Shown here piece after piece: positions 1 through 7,214 of a DNA stretch of 58,686 nucleotides. The stretch comes from an uncultured Clostridium sp. (GTDB lineage Bacteria; Bacillota; Clostridia; Lachnospirales; Lachnospiraceae): positions 1 to 58,686 of the forward strand of contig USJW01000014.1 of assembly GCA_900555045.1 (NCBI GenBank). The letters run 5' to 3'. Position numbers and translations under genes: made by a program. The first letter of the stretch is position 1. The number at the start of each line of letters is the position of its first letter. The notes beneath the pieces were generated by a model. The model was not told where the DNA came from and searched no databases. It saw only the letters and a list, made by a program, of their open reading frames with translations.

Positions 1-158
1 ATGATATCATTTTTTGAAGAAAAATAGTAGTAAATACTTCCTTTTCCGATGCCGGCCTTTTGGGCAATATCACTGACCGATATGGCCTGCGCCGAGGAGC
101 CGTTCATCAGCTCCTGCATGGCATCCAGGATTAAATCCCGTTTATTACAATTTTGCAT
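1..158 (-). CDS. TetR-family transcriptional regulator, N-terminal part (cut by window edge)
   Basis: The minus strand reads from an ATG at 158 to the window edge and gives about 52 residues. They form a classic TetR DNA-binding domain: a first helix (DLILDAMQELM), then the helix-turn-helix ISVSDIAQKAGIGKGSIYYYF followed by SSKNDII. The ligand-binding C-terminal part lies outside the window. The gene is divergent from the phosphopantetheinyl transferase cluster. The shared intergenic region holds a perfect 17-bp inverted repeat at 268-284 and a related half-site overlapping the -35 box, so local repression of that cluster and autoregulation are likely. The family call is read directly; the target assignment is inferred from position. 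Confidence 0.85.
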   Translation of the reverse strand, partial: MQNCNKRDLILDAMQELMNGSSAQAISVSDIAQKAGIGKGSIYYYFSSKNDI

Positions 159-224
159 AAAATTATGCCCCCGAATCTTCTGAATCAGCCCAAGTATAGC
201 AGATAATCCGCGAAAAAGCTACAC

Positions 225-253
225 TTGACTACCGGTCGAAAAAGTGGTAAGGT
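225..253 (+). promoter_or_regulatory. promoter of the acyl-assembly cluster
   Basis: TTGACT at 225-230 and TAAGGT at 248-253 are separated by 17 bp. The -35 box is followed directly by CGGTCGAA, one arm of the palindrome found at 268-284, so a repressor could cover both the -35 and the start site. Confidence 0.6.
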
Positions 254-267
254 GGATTCAATACCGA

Positions 268-284
268 TTCGACCGGCGGTCGAA
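268..284. promoter_or_regulatory. TetR-type operator (17-bp palindrome)
   Basis: TTCGACCG and CGGTCGAA form a perfect 8-bp inverted repeat around one central G. It lies just downstream of the predicted start site of the cluster and upstream of the first gene. A second, imperfect copy is centred near 232. Size and position fit a TetR operator; the neighbouring TetR gene is the obvious candidate ligand-responsive repressor. Confidence 0.65.
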
Positions 285-314
285 AAATGGCGGCACAGAG
301 AAATGAGGGAAGAG

Positions 315-902
315 ATGATCTATCTGACCACCTACCGGACAGAAAACCGGAGGGCGGACCGTGAGCGGGAGCACCGTCTCGGGCGGTTGCTGCTGGCGGC
401 CGGGCTCATGCGGGAGTACGGCAGGACCTGGGAGACAACGCGGGATGAGGCGGGAAGGCCGCATCTCCTGGGGGCGGTTCCCGGCGTGGATTTTAATATT
501 TCTCACACCCGGGGCCTCGTGGTCTGCGCGGTGAGCGGCTGCCGGGTGGGAGTGGACGCAGAGCTCATCCGCCCGGTGCCGGAGCGCCTGGCGAGGCGGG
601 TCCTGGCGGAGGAGGAGTTGATCCTTCTGGAACGGACGGCTGAGAACAGCGGGGCAGAGGCGGCCGCGGAGCTGTTTACACGGCTCTGGACGCTCAAGGA
701 GAGCTACGGCAAGGCCACCGGGGCGGGCTTGGGGTATCCCCTGCGGGAGACCGTGTTTTCCAGGAGGTCGGACGGGGGCTGGGAGGGAAATACGCCGGGC
801 TTTGTGTACTACCAGTCCAAGGTGTATGGGCGCTATGTGATCTCCGTGTGCCTTGAGGAGAGCGGGGATATGAAAAATAAAGTCAATCGAGAGGAGCAAT
901 GA
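315..902 (+). CDS. Sfp-type 4'-phosphopantetheinyl transferase
   Basis: This enzyme would transfer the phosphopantetheine arm of CoA to the conserved serine of carrier proteins, most likely the ACP encoded at 3688. With the start at 315 it has 195 residues. The family motifs are visible: FNISHT near residue 60, VGVDAE with the metal-binding Asp81 and Glu83, and LWTLKESYGK with Glu129. The ATG at 315 is chosen because GAGGGAAG precedes it at good distance; an upstream TTG at 225 would place the start inside the promoter. It is slightly short for a PPTase but has all core motifs. It is the first gene of the cluster, directly behind the operator. Confidence 0.88.
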   Translation: MIYLTTYRTENRRADREREHRLGRLLLAAGLMREYGRTWETTRDEAGRPHLLGAVPGVDFNISHTRGLVVCAVSGCRVGVDAELIRPVPERLARRVLAEEELILLERTAENSGAEAAAELFTRLWTLKESYGKATGAGLGYPLRETVFSRRSDGGWEGNTPGFVYYQSKVYGRYVISVCLEESGDMKNKVNREEQ

Positions 903-903
903 C

Positions 904-1221
904 ATGACCTATCAGGAGTTTTTTGAGCAGATCAAGGAAAAGTTTATGAGAGCGGATGTGAGCAGTGTGACGGAGCATCTGGCGTTTCAGTTTAATATCA
1001 CCGGGGAGGCCGCGGGGGCCTTCTACGCGGAGGTGAAGGACGGAGTGCTCTACGTGGAGCCCTACGAGTACTACGACCGGGACGCGATCTTCACCTGTTC
1101 CGCCCAGACGCTTTTAAAGCTGGCCGACGGGAAGATGGACCCCATCGCCGCGTTCACCCTGGGAAAGCTTAAGGTGGACGGGAGCATCGAGAAAGCGCTG
1201 ATGGTGCAGAAGTTTCTGTAG
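904..1221 (+). CDS. SCP2 sterol-carrier-like protein
   Basis: A 105-residue protein consisting of a single SCP2-like domain. The C-terminal half carries the typical pattern of this fold (LLKLADGKMDPIAAFTLGKLKVDGSIEKAL), where a hydrophobic cavity binds lipids or acyl chains. The start is one base after the stop of the preceding gene, with GAGAGGAG upstream, so translation is probably coupled. In this cluster it may hold or present a fatty acyl substrate or product; this is inferred from context. A second, diverged SCP2-like protein is encoded at 21411. Confidence 0.8.
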   Translation: MTYQEFFEQIKEKFMRADVSSVTEHLAFQFNITGEAAGAFYAEVKDGVLYVEPYEYYDRDAIFTCSAQTLLKLADGKMDPIAAFTLGKLKVDGSIEKALMVQKFL

Positions 1222-1297
1222 TGTCCGCCGGGCGGGAGGCGTTTGACCCCACCCGGCAGGCACCGCAAGGCCCTTGCGGCCGGAAAGGAGTATGACC

Positions 1298-2245
1298 ATG
1301 GGAATTGGAAAATGGATGCTGGGGGCCGCCGCTTGTGGGGCTGCGGCGGAGTACGGGATTGCCGGATATTTTTTCCGGCGCACGATGCTCAGGAGCAACG
1401 CCAGCCGGGAGCGGACGCGGGATATGGCGGGCACGGACTGGGACGCTTACATACCGGGGATCCGGGCCAGCAAGGCATGGATCCACACGCAGCCGCAGGA
1501 GGACGTGTTCATCGAGTCGGAGGACCATCTTTTGCTGCACGCCACCTATTTTCCGGGAACCGGCTCCGACCGGGCGGTCATCTGCTTCCACGGCTACACC
1601 AGCGAGGGGTTAAATGACTTCTCCTCCATCGCGAAGTTCTATCTGGAGATGGGCTACCGGCTCCTGGTGGTGGATGAGCGGGCTCACGGGAAGAGCGAGG
1701 GGACCTACATCGGCTTCGGCTGCCTGGACCGGAGGGACGCGATGCTCTGGATCCAGGAGATGATGCGGCGCATGGGGACGGATTGCCGGCTGTTTCTCCA
1801 CGGGATCTCCATGGGCGGCGCCACGGTGCTGATGGCCACGGGCCTCAAGCTGCCGCCCCAGGTGCGCGGGGTGATCTCGGACTGCGCGTTCACCTCCGCC
1901 TGGGAAGTGTTCGCCTCGGTGCTGCGCTCCTCATACCACATGCCCGCCTTCCCGGTCATGCAGATCGCGGACCGGATGGCCAGGGAGTACGCGGGCTACG
2001 GGCTCAACGAGTGCAACGCCAGGGATGAGGTGCGAAAGGCCGGGGTGCCGGTGCTGTTGATCCACGGGGAGGCGGACACGTTTGTCCCCAGCAGCATGGC
2101 CTATGAGCTGTATGACGCCTGCAAATCGCCCAAGGATCTGGTGATGATCCCCGGGGCAGGGCATGCGGAGGCATACTACAAGGACACGAAGCGGTACGAG
2201 AAAGCGATCAGGGCGTTTTTAAGCCGGGAGGATGAGAGAGGATGA
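1298..2245 (+). CDS. alpha/beta hydrolase with N-terminal membrane-like segment
   Basis: A 315-residue hydrolase of the alpha/beta fold. The nucleophile is Ser171 in GISMGG, the acid is probably Asp260 in HGEADTFVP and the histidine His289 in GAGHAEAYY, so the triad is intact. An oxyanion-type HG motif (CFHGYTS) lies near residue 98. The first 25 residues are Ala/Gly-rich and hydrophobic and could anchor the protein to the membrane. The ATG at 1298 is preferred because AAAGGAG ends 7 bases before it; an ATG at 1292 is too close. The last bases overlap the next start (ATGA), so it is translationally coupled to the condensation protein. It could release or edit an acyl product; the substrate is unknown. 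Confidence 0.85.
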   Translation: MGIGKWMLGAAACGAAAEYGIAGYFFRRTMLRSNASRERTRDMAGTDWDAYIPGIRASKAWIHTQPQEDVFIESEDHLLLHATYFPGTGSDRAVICFHGYTSEGLNDFSSIAKFYLEMGYRLLVVDERAHGKSEGTYIGFGCLDRRDAMLWIQEMMRRMGTDCRLFLHGISMGGATVLMATGLKLPPQVRGVISDCAFTSAWEVFASVLRSSYHMPAFPVMQIADRMAREYAGYGLNECNARDEVRKAGVPVLLIHGEADTFVPSSMAYELYDACKSPKDLVMIPGAGHAEAYYKDTKRYEKAIRAFLSREDERG

Positions 2246-3648
2246 AGACCAGAAAGGGTTACAGGGTTTACCCGTTGACTGCGGCGCAGAAGCTGCATTT
2301 CTACTGCTTAAAGTACTGTCCGAAGAAGCAGGTGTTAAACATCGGCTCCAGCCTGACCATCGAGCAGAATCTGGACCGGGAGGTCCTTAAGGAATCCATC
2401 TATCATGCCTATGAGCGCTGCGAGGCCATGCGTCTGCGCTTCGCCAGAGACAAGGACGGCACGGTGTACCAGTACGTGGTGGACCAAGAGACCAGGGAGA
2501 TCGAGCACTTCGACTTCACCGGGTGGCGGGAGGAGGACGCGGAGAACAAGCTTCGCGAGTGGACCGAGATCCCCTTTGCCCGCTACGACTCCCCCATGAA
2601 CCGAGTGGTGATGATCCGGATGCCGGACGGCTTCGAGGGGCTCTATATCGCGGTGGACCACATGACCATGGACGCCCAGTCCCTGATTGTCTTTTTCCGG
2701 GATGTGATCGAGCTGTACTGCAACAAGAAGTATGAGGGGCTGGAATTTCCGAAGGATATGTCTTCCTATATAAAGCAGCTGGAGAAGGACCTGGCTTACG
2801 AGGCGGGCAGCTCTGCGAGCAGGAGGGACCGGGAGTTCTTTGAGAAGCTGATCGCCTCCTCGGAGCCGATTTTCACGGATATCCATGGGAGGAAAAAGCT
2901 GGAAGAGGAGCGCAGGGCCAAGGGGGACCCGAACCGCCGGGCCGCCGTCAACACCTCCACCAACGTGGAAGCCAACATCACAAACTTCCACCTGGAGGAG
3001 GAGCCGTCCACGCGGCTCATAAACTTCTGCGAGCAGAACGGGATTTCCATGGTGTGCCTGCTGCTTATGGGGCTCAGGACCTATCTGCAGAAGGAGAACG
3101 GCGAGGACGACATCTCCCTGACGACGACCATTGCCAGGCGTGCGACGCTGCTGGAGAAGCGCTCCGGCGGAAGCCGGATCCACTGCTTCCCGTTTCGGAC
3201 CATCGTTCCCCTTGAAGATTCGTTCATGGAGGGGCTCTCAAAAATCCGGGACGCGCAGAACCAGTATTTTCGGCATGCCAACTACAGCCCCTCAGAGTAC
3301 TACAATTACCGGAAAAATTATTACGGCCTGGAGGACGGGCAGACCTACGAGTGCATGAGCCTGACCTATCAGCCGCTCACCATGAAGGGCAACGGACCGG
3401 GGCTTGACAAGCTGGGGGACATCCGCTACAAGACCGGGCGCTACTCCAACGGCGTGGCGGCCCACACACTGTACCTGACGGTCAGCCACCGGGCCTCGGA
3501 CAACGGGCTGGACTTCGGGTTTGAGTATCAGACCGGCGTGGTGACGCCGGAGATGTTGGAGTATATCTACTATTATCTGTGCCGCATCATGTTCCGCGGG
3601 ATCGAGGATCCGAGCCGGACGGTGGGCGAGATTATCAGTATGGTGTAA
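2242..3648 (+). CDS. free-standing condensation-domain protein (NRPS C-domain/PapA-like superfamily)
   Basis: A 468-residue single-domain member of the CoA-dependent acyltransferase/condensation superfamily. The opening YPLTAAQKLHFY is the usual C1-like motif. The active-site motif HHxxxDG appears as D139-H140-MTM-D144-A: the catalytic second His and the structural Asp are kept, while the first His is Asp and the Gly is Ala. The length matches one complete C domain. It overlaps the hydrolase gene by 4 bp and is followed by an acyl carrier protein and an acyl-AMP ligase, so it most likely joins an acyl group on the carrier to an amine or alcohol. Acceptor and product are not visible from the sequence. 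Confidence 0.8.
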   Translation: MKTRKGYRVYPLTAAQKLHFYCLKYCPKKQVLNIGSSLTIEQNLDREVLKESIYHAYERCEAMRLRFARDKDGTVYQYVVDQETREIEHFDFTGWREEDAENKLREWTEIPFARYDSPMNRVVMIRMPDGFEGLYIAVDHMTMDAQSLIVFFRDVIELYCNKKYEGLEFPKDMSSYIKQLEKDLAYEAGSSASRRDREFFEKLIASSEPIFTDIHGRKKLEEERRAKGDPNRRAAVNTSTNVEANITNFHLEEEPSTRLINFCEQNGISMVCLLLMGLRTYLQKENGEDDISLTTTIARRATLLEKRSGGSRIHCFPFRTIVPLEDSFMEGLSKIRDAQNQYFRHANYSPSEYYNYRKNYYGLEDGQTYECMSLTYQPLTMKGNGPGLDKLGDIRYKTGRYSNGVAAHTLYLTVSHRASDNGLDFGFEYQTGVVTPEMLEYIYYYLCRIMFRGIEDPSRTVGEIISMV

Positions 3649-3687
3649 TCGGGCGGGTATGCGCCCAAAATGAAGGAGGAATCGGAT

Positions 3688-3915
3688 ATGTTGGAAGAAT
3701 TGAAGGAAATCATTTGTCAGTATGTGGACGTGGACCCGGAGACGATCACGGGCCAGTCCCGGTTCATCGAGGATCTGGGATTCAACTCCTACGACTTCAT
3801 GAGCATGGTGGGAGAGATCGAGGAGCGCTATGACGTGGAAGTGGAGGAGCGCGAGGTGATCAAGGTCAAGACCGTGGATGACGCGGTGGCATATATCCAG
3901 TCGCTGGAGGAGTAG
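3688..3915 (+). CDS. acyl/peptidyl carrier protein
   Basis: A 75-residue carrier protein. Ser34 in DLGFNSYDFM is the phosphopantetheine site; the sequence around it (four-helix bundle, acidic helix II) is typical of ACPs, with Asn in place of the usual Asp before Ser. The start is placed at 3688 because AAGGAGG lies 8 bases upstream; an ATG at 3670 precedes that site. It should be activated by the PPTase of the same cluster and loaded by the ligase at 3978. Confidence 0.9.
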   Translation: MLEELKEIICQYVDVDPETITGQSRFIEDLGFNSYDFMSMVGEIEERYDVEVEEREVIKVKTVDDAVAYIQSLEE

Positions 3916-3977
3916 GCAAAGGAGCAGCTGCGGCGCGGCGGCGGACGGGAGGTCCGCGAGAGGGAGGAACCAAAAAA

Positions 3978-5609
3978 ATGGCAGTACAGACAATGAAAGA
4001 CATTATCGACTATGGGGCAGAGACTTACGGGAGCCAGGCGGCGTTCCGCTACAAGGTTCGCAAGGAGATTGTGGAGAAGACCTACCTGGACGTAAAGCGT
4101 GACAGCGAGGCCTTTGGCCGGGCCTTAGACAAACTGGGGCTTTTGGGGACCCATGTGGCCCTGATCGGCCCCACCAGCTACGAGTGGGTGGCCAGCTACT
4201 TCGGGGTCACCAACAGCGGAGGCGTCGCGGTGCCGGTGGACGCAGGGCTTCCGGCGGCCGAGGTGTGCGAGCTATTAACCCGGGCCGACGTCAGCGCCCT
4301 GGTGTACGACGAACTCCGGGCGGATGTGGCGGCGATGGCCAGGGAAAAATGCCCGGGGATCCGTGCCATTGTTTCTATGCAGAGGACGGGCGGGGAGATA
4401 TCCGGGGAGCGCGCAGAGCAAACCGGCGGGGAGGCGTCCAAGGCGGGCGCGAGCCAAACCGGCGGGGAGGCGTCCAAGGCGGGCGCAGAGCAAACCGGCG
4501 CCGCGGCGTCCCCTGCGCCTGAATTTTTCTCTCTCAGCCATCTTCTTGCGGACAACCGCGGAAGCTTTTCGGGCCGTCCGGACCCGGATCAGCTGTGCGC
4601 CATTCTGTTCACCTCCGGCACCACGGGGAAGAGCAAGGGGGTTATGCTGACCCACCGGAACCTGACGGACAATGCCGTCAGCGTGGGTATGGGGATCCCG
4701 TCCGGCACCGTGTCCATGACGCTCCTCCCCATCCACCACGCCTACTGCTTCACCATGGACATCTTAAAAGGGCTTTATATCGGCCTGACCATCTGCATCA
4801 ACGACTCCATCATGCATGTGGCGAAGAATATGAAGCTGTTTAAGCCGGAGATCGTGCTCTTGGTGCCCATGGTCATCGAGTCCATCTACGCCAAGCTGCG
4901 GGACGCGGGCAGCCTGGTACCCAAGAAGCTGGCGGCGAAGGCGGCCTTCGGCGGGAACCTAAAGACCATCTGCAGCGGGGGCGCCTATTTGGATCCGGAT
5001 TACGTGGACCGCTTCGCGGAGTACGGGATCACCATCCTTCAGGGCTACGGCATGACCGAGTGCTCCCCGGTTATCAGCACCAACCTGCCCTGGGACAGCC
5101 GCAAGGGCTCCGTGGGCAAGCTGCTGCCCAACTGTGAGGCCAAGGTGGTGGACGAGGAGATCTGGGTGCGGGGCTCCAGCGTGATGCAGGGGTACTACAA
5201 GATGCCCCAGGAGACATCGGAGGCGCTGGAGGACGGATGGCTTAAGACCGGCGACCTGGGGTACGTGGACGGCGACGGCTTCGTCTACATCACGGGGCGC
5301 AAGAAGAACCTGATCATCCTGGCCAACGGGGAGAATGTGTCCCCGGAGGAGTTGGAGAACCAGCTGAGCCGAAGCCCGCTCGTGAAGGAAATTCTGGTGC
5401 GGGAAACCGGAAAGGTCATCCAGGCCGAAATTTTCCCGGACTATGAGTATGTGAAGAAAAAGCATGTGAAGGACGTGAACGGGGAGCTCCAGGCGCTGAT
5501 CGACGAGTTTAACCGGGATATCCCGGTGTACAAGCGCATCCACAGCCTGGTGGTGCGGGAGACGGAGTTTGAGAAGACGCCGTCGAAGAAGATTAAGAGG
5601 GGGCAGTGA
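3978..5609 (+). CDS. acyl-AMP ligase / adenylate-forming enzyme (FadD-like)
   Basis: A 543-residue ANL-family enzyme that would activate a carboxylic acid as acyl-AMP and pass it to the neighbouring ACP or to CoA. The ATP loop FTSGTTGKSKG is at 211-221; QGYGMTECSP and KTGDLGYVDGDG mark the A5 and A7 motifs, and KTPSKKIKRG at the C-terminus carries the catalytic lysine of the rotating domain. The A7 region is like long-chain acyl-CoA synthetases rather than amino-acid adenylation domains. Odd: residues 146-175 hold a 12-residue tandem repeat (EQTGGEASKAGA) inserted in a surface region just ahead of the ATP loop. It is the last gene of the cluster and is followed by a bidirectional terminator. 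Confidence 0.88.
   Translation: MAVQTMKDIIDYGAETYGSQAAFRYKVRKEIVEKTYLDVKRDSEAFGRALDKLGLLGTHVALIGPTSYEWVASYFGVTNSGGVAVPVDAGLPAAEVCELLTRADVSALVYDELRADVAAMAREKCPGIRAIVSMQRTGGEISGERAEQTGGEASKAGASQTGGEASKAGAEQTGAAASPAPEFFSLSHLLADNRGSFSGRPDPDQLCAILFTSGTTGKSKGVMLTHRNLTDNAVSVGMGIPSGTVSMTLLPIHHAYCFTMDILKGLYIGLTICINDSIMHVAKNMKLFKPEIVLLVPMVIESIYAKLRDAGSLVPKKLAAKAAFGGNLKTICSGGAYLDPDYVDRFAEYGITILQGYGMTECSPVISTNLPWDSRKGSVGKLLPNCEAKVVDEEIWVRGSSVMQGYYKMPQETSEALEDGWLKTGDLGYVDGDGFVYITGRKKNLIILANGENVSPEELENQLSRSPLVKEILVRETGKVIQAEIFPDYEYVKKKHVKDVNGELQALIDEFNRDIPVYKRIHSLVVRETEFEKTPSKKIKRGQ
4411..4503 (+). repeat. coding 36-bp tandem repeat inside the acyl-AMP ligase
   Basis: CAAACCGGCG recurs at 4419, 4455 and 4491, a period of exactly 36 bp. 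Two full copies and a partial third encode E/S-QTGGEASKAGA. The copies are nearly identical at DNA level, which suggests recent slippage or unequal exchange. Confidence 0.9.
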
Positions 5610-5615
5610 ATTTTA

Positions 5616-5664
5616 AAAACGAGCCGGAAGGGCATAACCATTTGCCCCTTCCGGCTCGTTCCTA
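5616..5664. terminator. bidirectional terminator between ligase and GntR gene
   Basis: AACGAGCCGGAAGGG and its complement CCCTTCCGGCTCGTT form a long GC-rich stem around a short ATAACCATTTG-like loop. A-rich sequence lies on the left and T-rich on the right, so it can end both convergent transcripts. Its right edge touches the stop codon of the GntR gene. Confidence 0.85.
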
Positions 5665-6321
5665 TTTAATCAGTTCCATTTTTAACGGCATCATCAGATG
5701 CTCCATCAGCACCTGGTAGGCCATGTCCGCGTTTCCGTCGTGCAGGTGGCGGCAGAGGTCGGTGTGCTCCTCGTAGGTGGTCTGGGCGCGCCCGGGGATC
5801 GCCAGGGCGTTTAAGGTGGTCAAGTGGATCATGTAGAGGAGGCGCTGGAACAGGTGGTCGAACTCGCTGTTCTTAGCGTAGTGGACCAGGAGCAGGTGGA
5901 ACTGGTGGTCCTCCTCCACGAAGGCGTCGGGAAAATGGGGGGATTCCAGGGCGGCCCGCTGGCGCTCCAGGGACTTCTCCATGTCCTTCAGCAGTTTCTG
6001 AAAGCGGCGCTCCTCCTCCCGGGAGGCGGCCAGGTGAATGCAGAAGCCCTCGATGGCGCAGCGCACGTGGATGGACTCGCGCATGGTGTTCTGGTCCAGC
6101 TGGCGGATTTTGAAGCCGCGGCTGGGGATGATGGTGATGTAGCCGTCCTGGGACAGGCACTGGAGCGCCTCGCGCAGAGGCGTGCGGGAGATCCCCAGCT
6201 CCCGGGCCAGGCGGGTCTCGGAGTAGAGAACGCCCGCGTCAAAGGCTTTTGAGAGAATCTTTTCTTTTATAATATTGTAGGCCTGGGATTGCAGTGAATC
6301 GGTCTCGTTCATAGAAAACAT
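5662..6321 (-). CDS. GntR-family regulator, FCD (FadR) subfamily
   Basis: A 219-residue regulator. The N-terminal winged helix carries the GntR signature (ETRLARELGISRTPLREALQ, then DGYITIIPSRGF). The C-terminal helical FCD domain contains metal/ligand-binding positions of the R..E and H..LL..H type (DHQFHLLLVHYA). The start at 6321 has AAGGAG 6 bases upstream. It is divergent from the cyclase/reductase/aldolase genes. Their promoter spacer contains three 8-bp repeats of CCGGTATA that look like its operator, so it probably represses that operon until an organic acid is bound. Confidence 0.88.
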   Translation of the reverse strand: MFSMNETDSLQSQAYNIIKEKILSKAFDAGVLYSETRLARELGISRTPLREALQCLSQDGYITIIPSRGFKIRQLDQNTMRESIHVRCAIEGFCIHLAASREEERRFQKLLKDMEKSLERQRAALESPHFPDAFVEEDHQFHLLLVHYAKNSEFDHLFQRLLYMIHLTTLNALAIPGRAQTTYEEHTDLCRHLHDGNADMAYQVLMEHLMMPLKMELIK

Positions 6322-6418
6322 GCCAAACTCCTTCGCGCGGCGCAGCCGCTTTCAATTCGATCAAATACTCTGTCCATATCATACCCCAGAAAAAGATGAA
6401 AGTCAATGAAAATGGGTC

Positions 6419-6448
6419 TTGACCGGTATACCGGTATACTGGTATAAT
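6419..6448 (+). promoter_or_regulatory. promoter with triple 8-bp operator repeat
   Basis: TTGACC at 6419-6424 and TATAAT at 6443-6448 are 18 bp apart. The spacer is built from CCGGTATA, CCGGTATA and CTGGTATA in direct tandem (6423-6446). Together they also create the perfect palindrome GTATACCGGTATAC at 6426-6439. A regulator bound here would block RNA polymerase directly. Confidence 0.75.
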
Positions 6449-6507
6449 GGAATCATCAAGAGAAATTACATAAAAACATAGAGTTGAAAAACGAGGAGGT
6501 ATATGTA

Positions 6508-7197
6508 ATGAGCGTATGTGAACTTGGCAATGGATTGAGAGTGATTGATCTGACAAAGCAGCTGGATCCGGCAACTGAGACCAGGCGGTGCCACCTGTTC
6601 CGCTTCAACACCGGCGGCCCGATCCCGGATTTCCACACCATCATGGACCTGACCAGCCATCTGGGAACCCATGTGGAGTGCCCCTACCACCACAACGACA
6701 ACTGGACCGATGTGCAGGGCCTGCCGATTAACACCTTCATGGGCCGCGCCATCTATGTGAACATCACCCACATGGAGCCCAACGGCAAGATCATGGCGGC
6801 GGATTTAGAGAAGGCCTGCGGCGACCGCATCAAAGAGGGAGATATCGTGATTCTGGATTCCCAGTACAAGATTCCGCCCTTCACCCCGCTGACCAACACC
6901 CCGGATGACAAGCGCCTTGTGATCTGCCGTGAGACTGCGGAGTGGCTGAAGGAGAAAAAGGTGAAATGTGTGGGCTTCGGCGACGGCGTGTCCATCGAGA
7001 GCAACAACACCGACGTGTCCGCGTTCCACGACGTTCTGATGGAAGTGAACGTTGTATTCCTGGAGGTGCTGCAGAACCTGGAGGAGCTGACAACTGACAC
7101 CTTCTTCATGTCCTACGCGCCCATCCCGATCAAGGGCTTAGATTCCTGCCCGATCCGCGCTTACGCGATTGAGGGTATTGCCGAGTTCTCCAAATAA
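6508..7197 (+). CDS. cyclase-family hydrolase (kynurenine formamidase-like)
   Basis: A 229-residue member of the cyclase/formamidase family, metal-dependent hydrolases acting on N-formyl amides or lactone-type bonds. The family motif HxGTHxDxPxH reads SHLGTHVECPYHH: all histidines are kept but the metal-binding Asp is Glu. The start at 6508 has AGGAGG 8 bases upstream. It heads the operon controlled by the divergent FCD regulator and is followed at 17 bp by a ketopantoate-reductase paralogue. The genes around it are not tryptophan catabolism genes, so kynurenine is unlikely to be the substrate. Confidence 0.78.
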   Translation: MSVCELGNGLRVIDLTKQLDPATETRRCHLFRFNTGGPIPDFHTIMDLTSHLGTHVECPYHHNDNWTDVQGLPINTFMGRAIYVNITHMEPNGKIMAADLEKACGDRIKEGDIVILDSQYKIPPFTPLTNTPDDKRLVICRETAEWLKEKKVKCVGFGDGVSIESNNTDVSAFHDVLMEVNVVFLEVLQNLEELTTDTFFMSYAPIPIKGLDSCPIRAYAIEGIAEFSK

Positions 7198-7214
7198 AAG
7201 AAGGTGAGGTTGTA

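Noticed and set aside
2335..3183. 282-codon open frame on the minus strand
   Set aside because: Antisense to the condensation-domain gene; low-complexity shadow protein without any recognisable motif.
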